Positions 5,357-5,410 of a DNA stretch of 5,410 nt are shown piece by piece (position 1 is the stretch's first letter; each line of letters starts with the position of its first letter). Where the stretch lies: positions 1-5,410 of the forward strand of contig CAZMTP010000069.1 in NCBI GenBank assembly GCA_964569185.1. The letters are read 5' to 3'. A program made the position numbers and the translations under genes. Origin of the DNA: DATIJP01 sp964569185 (GTDB lineage: Bacteria; Chlamydiota; Chlamydiia; Chlamydiales; Rhabdochlamydiaceae). The notes under the pieces were generated by a model. It did no database searches and had not been told where the DNA came from. It saw nothing but the letters and a program-made list of their open reading frames with translations.

Positions 5357-5410
<54 letters not shown>

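Overview
The window looks like a piece of chromosome from a member of the Chlamydiae, most likely an environmental (Parachlamydia/Waddlia/Simkania-like) lineage rather than Chlamydia itself. This is an inference from the PGI, TrmB and ExbB/ExbD sequences, a leucine-rich-repeat protein of the kind these amoeba-associated bacteria carry, and moderate-to-low GC. It cannot be proved without a database search. Most of the window is ordinary housekeeping DNA, and I see no defence island, CRISPR array, prophage or biosynthetic cluster.

Layout. At 1-261 (+) is the 3' end of a leucine-rich-repeat gene, with two 66-base repeat units visible. It converges, with a 10-base gap, on pgi (272-1852, -), encoding glucose-6-phosphate isomerase. 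Next comes a compact regulatory knot at 1878-2002. A promoter firing left into pgi and a promoter firing right into tRNA-Pro(UGG) (1929-2002, +) overlap each other. The stop codon of an uncharacterised gene (1915-2796, -) lies on the far side of the tRNA, so that gene's last codons are read antisense through the whole tRNA. The uncharacterised gene overlaps the end of trmB (2786-3481, -) by 11 bases, so trmB and it form an operon that may read on into pgi.

From 3482 transcription diverges. exbB (3600-4673, +) and exbD (4673-5137, +) overlap by one base and encode the two membrane subunits of a proton-driven ExbB/ExbD (TolQ/TolR-type) motor. This ExbB has an unusual N-terminal extension of about 140 residues, part of it extremely acidic.

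Immediately after exbD is a 162-bp element (5138-5299) with perfect 12-bp terminal inverted repeats, a TAA duplication at its flanks and a palindromic centre. It looks like a non-autonomous MITE that inserted at the exbD stop codon, and it probably serves as a transcription terminator as well. The window ends inside a tRNA-Leu(UAG) gene (5357 onward).

How the genes relate: pgi serves central sugar-phosphate metabolism, trmB modifies tRNA, and exbBD energises an envelope process. They share location rather than a pathway. The most noteworthy items are the MITE-like element, the CDS that runs antisense through a tRNA gene, and the extended ExbB.
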